A model generated the notes under the pieces. The model made no database searches, was not told the origin of the DNA, and saw only the letters and a program-made list of their open reading frames with translations. A stretch of DNA of 64,000 nt from NCBI RefSeq assembly GCF_002142155.1, contig NZ_NASD01000004.1, forward strand, positions 83,921-147,920. Direction: 5' to 3'. This DNA comes from Gilliamella apis (lineage in GTDB: Bacteria > Pseudomonadota > Gammaproteobacteria > Enterobacterales > Orbaceae). The translations under genes were made by a program, and so were the position numbers. Of the stretch, positions 61,336 to 64,000 are shown one piece after another. Position 1 is the first letter of the stretch. Every line of letters begins with the position of its first letter.

Positions 61336-63645
61336 CTATTTTTTTATTCTCAATAACCGCAAAGCATTAGCGGTAACGATTGCCGTGGTACCAGAATCAG
61401 CTAACACCGCTAACCAAAGCCCTGTCACGCCAAATAAACTAGTGATTAAGAATATCAACTTAATTCCCAAAGCAATAGTAATATTTTGCTTAATATTTCG
61501 ATTAGCAAAGCGAGTTAAGCGAATCAACATTGGCAAACTTAACAAATTGTTTTTAGTCAACGCCGCATCCGCCGTTTCGAGTGCAACATCAGTCCCACTC
61601 CCCATGGCAATTCCGACTGTGGCGGCTTTCATTGCTGGGGAATCATTAATGCCATCACCAATCATCGCAATCGGAGTATGGCGACCAATCTCTTCGATTT
61701 TGGCCAACTTATCTGCTGGTAATAGCTCCGCACGATACTCCATACCTAATTGACCTGCAATTGCTTTTGCGGCGCGTTGATTATCGCCAGTTAACATCAA
61801 GGTTTGCAAACCAAGTTGCTTAAGTTCAGTGATAGCCGGTAAAGCATCACTACGCAGTACATCTTGCAAAGCAATAATCCCCAGCAACTGTTGACTGGTG
61901 GTAACGACTACAACCGTCTTACCACTATCTTCAAGCTGAGTAATCGTATGAGCATCCTCGGCATTAAGCGCAGTTGACACTGTCTCGATCTTATTTGGTG
62001 ACACAACAAAATAGGTTTGCTGATTTAATTCACCTTGTATCCCAACACCAGCAATTGCTTTACGATTATTTGCTTCAGCAAACTCGATCGGCTGTTGCTT
62101 AACATAATCGACTAATGCTTTAGCTAAAGGATGGTGTGAGCCACTTTCAACCGCCGCAACAATCGCTAGCAGCTCCTCGTTAGAACTGTGTCGATTAATG
62201 ACATCCGTCACTTGTGGCTTACCTTCGGTTAATGTTCCTGTCTTATCAAATGCCAACATTTTAATCGAACCAATATGCTCAAGTGCCGCACCGCCCTTAA
62301 TTAATACCCCATATTTCGCCGCACTAGACAAGGCCGAGGTAATCACCGCTGGTGTTGATATCACTAACGCACAAGGACAACCAATTAACAACAACGTCAA
62401 CCCTCGATATATCCAAGTATACCAATCAGCGCCGGTCAACAATGGTGGAATTAGGATCACTAAAAACGCAAATAATGTAATCGCCGGCGTATAATAACGG
62501 CTAAACTTATCGATAAACCGCTCTATTGGCGCTTTACGATCCTCGGCATCTTCAATCAGCTGTAAAATACGATCGACAGCATTTTGCCCCGATTCTGAAA
62601 TCACCTTAAGTTGAATGGTATTATCGACCACTAACGATCCGGCTAAAATTTTATCGCCACTTAAATAATTAACCGGAATGGACTCACCGGTTAGCGCACT
62701 TTCATCAATGCTGGCTTGTTCGCTAACCAAAATAACATCAGCTGGTAATCGACCACCGGATGAAATTTCGATAATATCATCTGGTTTTAAGGTATGACTA
62801 GCAACTGTTTTCCTTTTACCATCAATAATAATCACCGTCTCATCAGGCATTAACTCGGCCAGTGATGAGATACCTTTTTTTGCCTTACTGGTTGCAAAGC
62901 CTTCCAGCATCTCGCCTATCATAAACAGAAAGATCACCATGGTGGCTTCTTCGGCTGCACCAATAAACAGCGCACCCATTGCCGAAATACTCATTAGTGT
63001 TTCAATCGCAAACGGCGTACCACTACGGGTTAAAACAATGGCCTCTTTCAAAATTGGGATAATCCCAACTACAGCTGTCACAATAAATGCATATTCACCT
63101 GCGGTTTTATTCACCAACAAAATGAGATAACTAACCACAATCAATGCACCTAAAACCGCTAATGGAATAAATGCCTTTTTATCAAAACTATGTGAATGTT
63201 CATGGTGATGAGCAGGGCTCGACTCAAAAATCGGTGTATAGCCTAGTTCTGTAACCTTATCTTCAATCATCTTGATTACTGCATCATCATGCTTAGGAAC
63301 AAAAACGATTAATTTTTCGGTTGAGAATATGATTTTGGTTTGATTAATATTAGGCAGTGTTTTAACACCGTTTTCGATTTTGCTTGCGCAATGGGCGCAA
63401 TCCATACCTTGAATTTTCCAAGTTAACTTAACGCCTTGGCTACTCCGCTCTGGGTCTTCGGGGGGATCATCAATCTCACATTTTTGTGATGAGCTATTAT
63501 CATGCCCATCACAGCATGCGCTGTGACTAGCTTCATGAGAATGGTGAGAATCATGTACATGATTATGAGCAATATTATGACAATCTCCATGACAATGCTC
63601 GTGATTATCATGGTGAGATTGGGTGGATTTGTTATTATATAACAT
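61336..63645 (-). CDS. zntA: Zn2+/Cd2+/Pb2+-exporting P-type ATPase
   Basis: The 769-residue P1B ATPase starts with a long His/Cys-rich tail (about residues 8-52, many HxH and CxxxC), then one HMA domain with GMDCAHC. Transport and catalytic motifs are CPCALVIS (metal site), DKTGTLTEGKP (phosphorylated Asp), HPLAKA (the SEHPLAKA-type His), and GDGINDSPAMKAA. CPC with HP and the C-terminal ADSGTTAIV (Asp in the last helices) mark the zinc/cadmium/lead group and not copper. ATG 63645 has AGAGG upstream; the longer frame to 63687 runs through the operator region. Confidence 0.93.
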   Translation of the reverse strand: MLYNNKSTQSHHDNHEHCHGDCHNIAHNHVHDSHHSHEASHSACCDGHDNSSSQKCEIDDPPEDPERSSQGVKLTWKIQGMDCAHCASKIENGVKTLPNINQTKIIFSTEKLIVFVPKHDDAVIKMIEDKVTELGYTPIFESSPAHHHEHSHSFDKKAFIPLAVLGALIVVSYLILLVNKTAGEYAFIVTAVVGIIPILKEAIVLTRSGTPFAIETLMSISAMGALFIGAAEEATMVIFLFMIGEMLEGFATSKAKKGISSLAELMPDETVIIIDGKRKTVASHTLKPDDIIEISSGGRLPADVILVSEQASIDESALTGESIPVNYLSGDKILAGSLVVDNTIQLKVISESGQNAVDRILQLIEDAEDRKAPIERFIDKFSRYYTPAITLFAFLVILIPPLLTGADWYTWIYRGLTLLLIGCPCALVISTPAVITSALSSAAKYGVLIKGGAALEHIGSIKMLAFDKTGTLTEGKPQVTDVINRHSSNEELLAIVAAVESGSHHPLAKALVDYVKQQPIEFAEANNRKAIAGVGIQGELNQQTYFVVSPNKIETVSTALNAEDAHTITQLEDSGKTVVVVTTSQQLLGIIALQDVLRSDALPAITELKQLGLQTLMLTGDNQRAAKAIAGQLGMEYRAELLPADKLAKIEEIGRHTPIAMIGDGINDSPAMKAATVGIAMGSGTDVALETADAALTKNNLLSLPMLIRLTRFANRNIKQNITIALGIKLIFLITSLFGVTGLWLAVLADSGTTAIVTANALRLLRIKK

Positions 63646-63670
63646 AACGTTACCTCTTTTTGTGGATGAT

Positions 63671-63688
63671 TTTGATTGTACACTCAAA
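63671..63688 (-). promoter_or_regulatory. palindromic operator candidate before zntA
   Basis: TTTGATTGTACACTCAAA is an 18-base palindrome with one mismatched pair, centred on TGTACA, 26 bases upstream of the zntA start. Its position fits control by a metal sensor of the MerR (ZntR) or ArsR/SmtB type. No regulator gene is adjacent. Confidence 0.45.
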
Positions 63689-64000
63689 AAAACAAAAAGA
63701 AATCTTTTTTAACTAAATAAGTAAAAAATAGTAATGAAAAGAAAATAGTAATCTTAGAATTTATTTACATATCTTAACAATTTTTTTAAAACTTAAATTG
63801 TAAAAAAAAATAAATTATTTATACTAATTATCGCAAAAAAATGTATTTTTTTGTTAATCAACAAGGATGTTTCCTAACCTAAGATTGGAATAATCATAAA
63901 TTTTTGTCATTATCGAGATTTTTTCTGTTTTAGTTTAATATGAATTCATTTAGTGTTTATCTATCATATTGATTCAAATCAATTTACCAAGTTTATATAT
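63689..64000. other. gene-free right end of the window
   Basis: The 312 bases upstream of zntA are extremely AT-rich. I see no open frame, hairpin or promoter pair that I can support; the region continues past the window. Confidence 0.5.

Overview
The window is 64 kb of strongly AT-rich bacterial chromosome. Gene content and order are those of a gammaproteobacterium close to the Enterobacterales/Pasteurellales: an ilvGMEDA operon, yhdT-panF-prmA-dusB-fis, lapA-lapB, zipA-ligA, yebC-ruvC, the zapC/ycbX pair and yjjI-yjjW beside nucleoside genes. Low G+C with an E. coli-like gene set suggests the Orbaceae (insect-gut Gilliamella/Orbus-like bacteria). That placement is an inference from gene content; no rRNA gene is present to test it. 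No tRNA, rRNA, CRISPR array, complete insertion sequence or prophage was seen.

Layout. 1-5.2 kb: the 3' part of an L-lactate dehydrogenase gene, a lipoprotein, then a decayed accessory zone with a gene remnant, a cluster of stem-loops, a large exported lectin/invasin-tail-like protein and a broken tandem copy of it. 5.2-12 kb: the ilvL-G-M-E-D-A branched-chain amino acid operon (minus strand) with leader peptide and attenuator. 12-16 kb: two paralogous small lipoproteins flanking a YghA-type oxidoreductase, then an MFS permease. 16-20.5 kb: pgpB-lapA-lapB-ycfH-roxA (minus), divergent from ribA. 21-25.2 kb: luxS with a tautomerase gene, ligA, zipA. 25.6-30 kb: the AcrAB efflux pump. 30-35.6 kb: yebC-ruvC and yhdT-panF-prmA-dusB-fis. 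35.7-42.4 kb: ilvC with a LysR-type operator region, a phased GATC array before zapC, ycbX, greB and tex. 42.9-44.4 kb: a second exported protein with the same C-terminal domain as the one at 2.8 kb. 44.6-57.7 kb: a minus-strand nucleotide and nucleoside scavenging block. 58-63.7 kb: murB-ycaD-birA and a ZntA-type metal-exporting ATPase.

How the genes work together. The nucleoside block forms a complete route. UshA and CpdB strip phosphate from nucleotides in the periplasm, NupG imports the nucleosides, Add and Cdd deaminate them, DeoD and a Pdp-type pyrimidine phosphorylase release the bases, and DeoB converts pentose-1-phosphate to pentose-5-phosphate. The glycyl-radical enzyme YjjI and its activase YjjW are the last two genes of this run. 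IlvA, IlvG/M, IlvC, IlvD and IlvE give the full isoleucine/valine pathway, with ilvC apart under its own promoter.

Most of the window is ordinary core genome. The points most worth a second look are: the two dispersed lectin-tail proteins with their pseudogene; YjjI/YjjW tied to nucleotide scavenging together with Firmicute-type Pdp and Cdd; the six-site phased GATC array before zapC; a compact ilv attenuator whose antiterminator arm lies inside the leader-peptide codons; a candidate small RNA in the add-nupG gap; and a dispersed repeat of about 50 bp shared by two intergenic regions.
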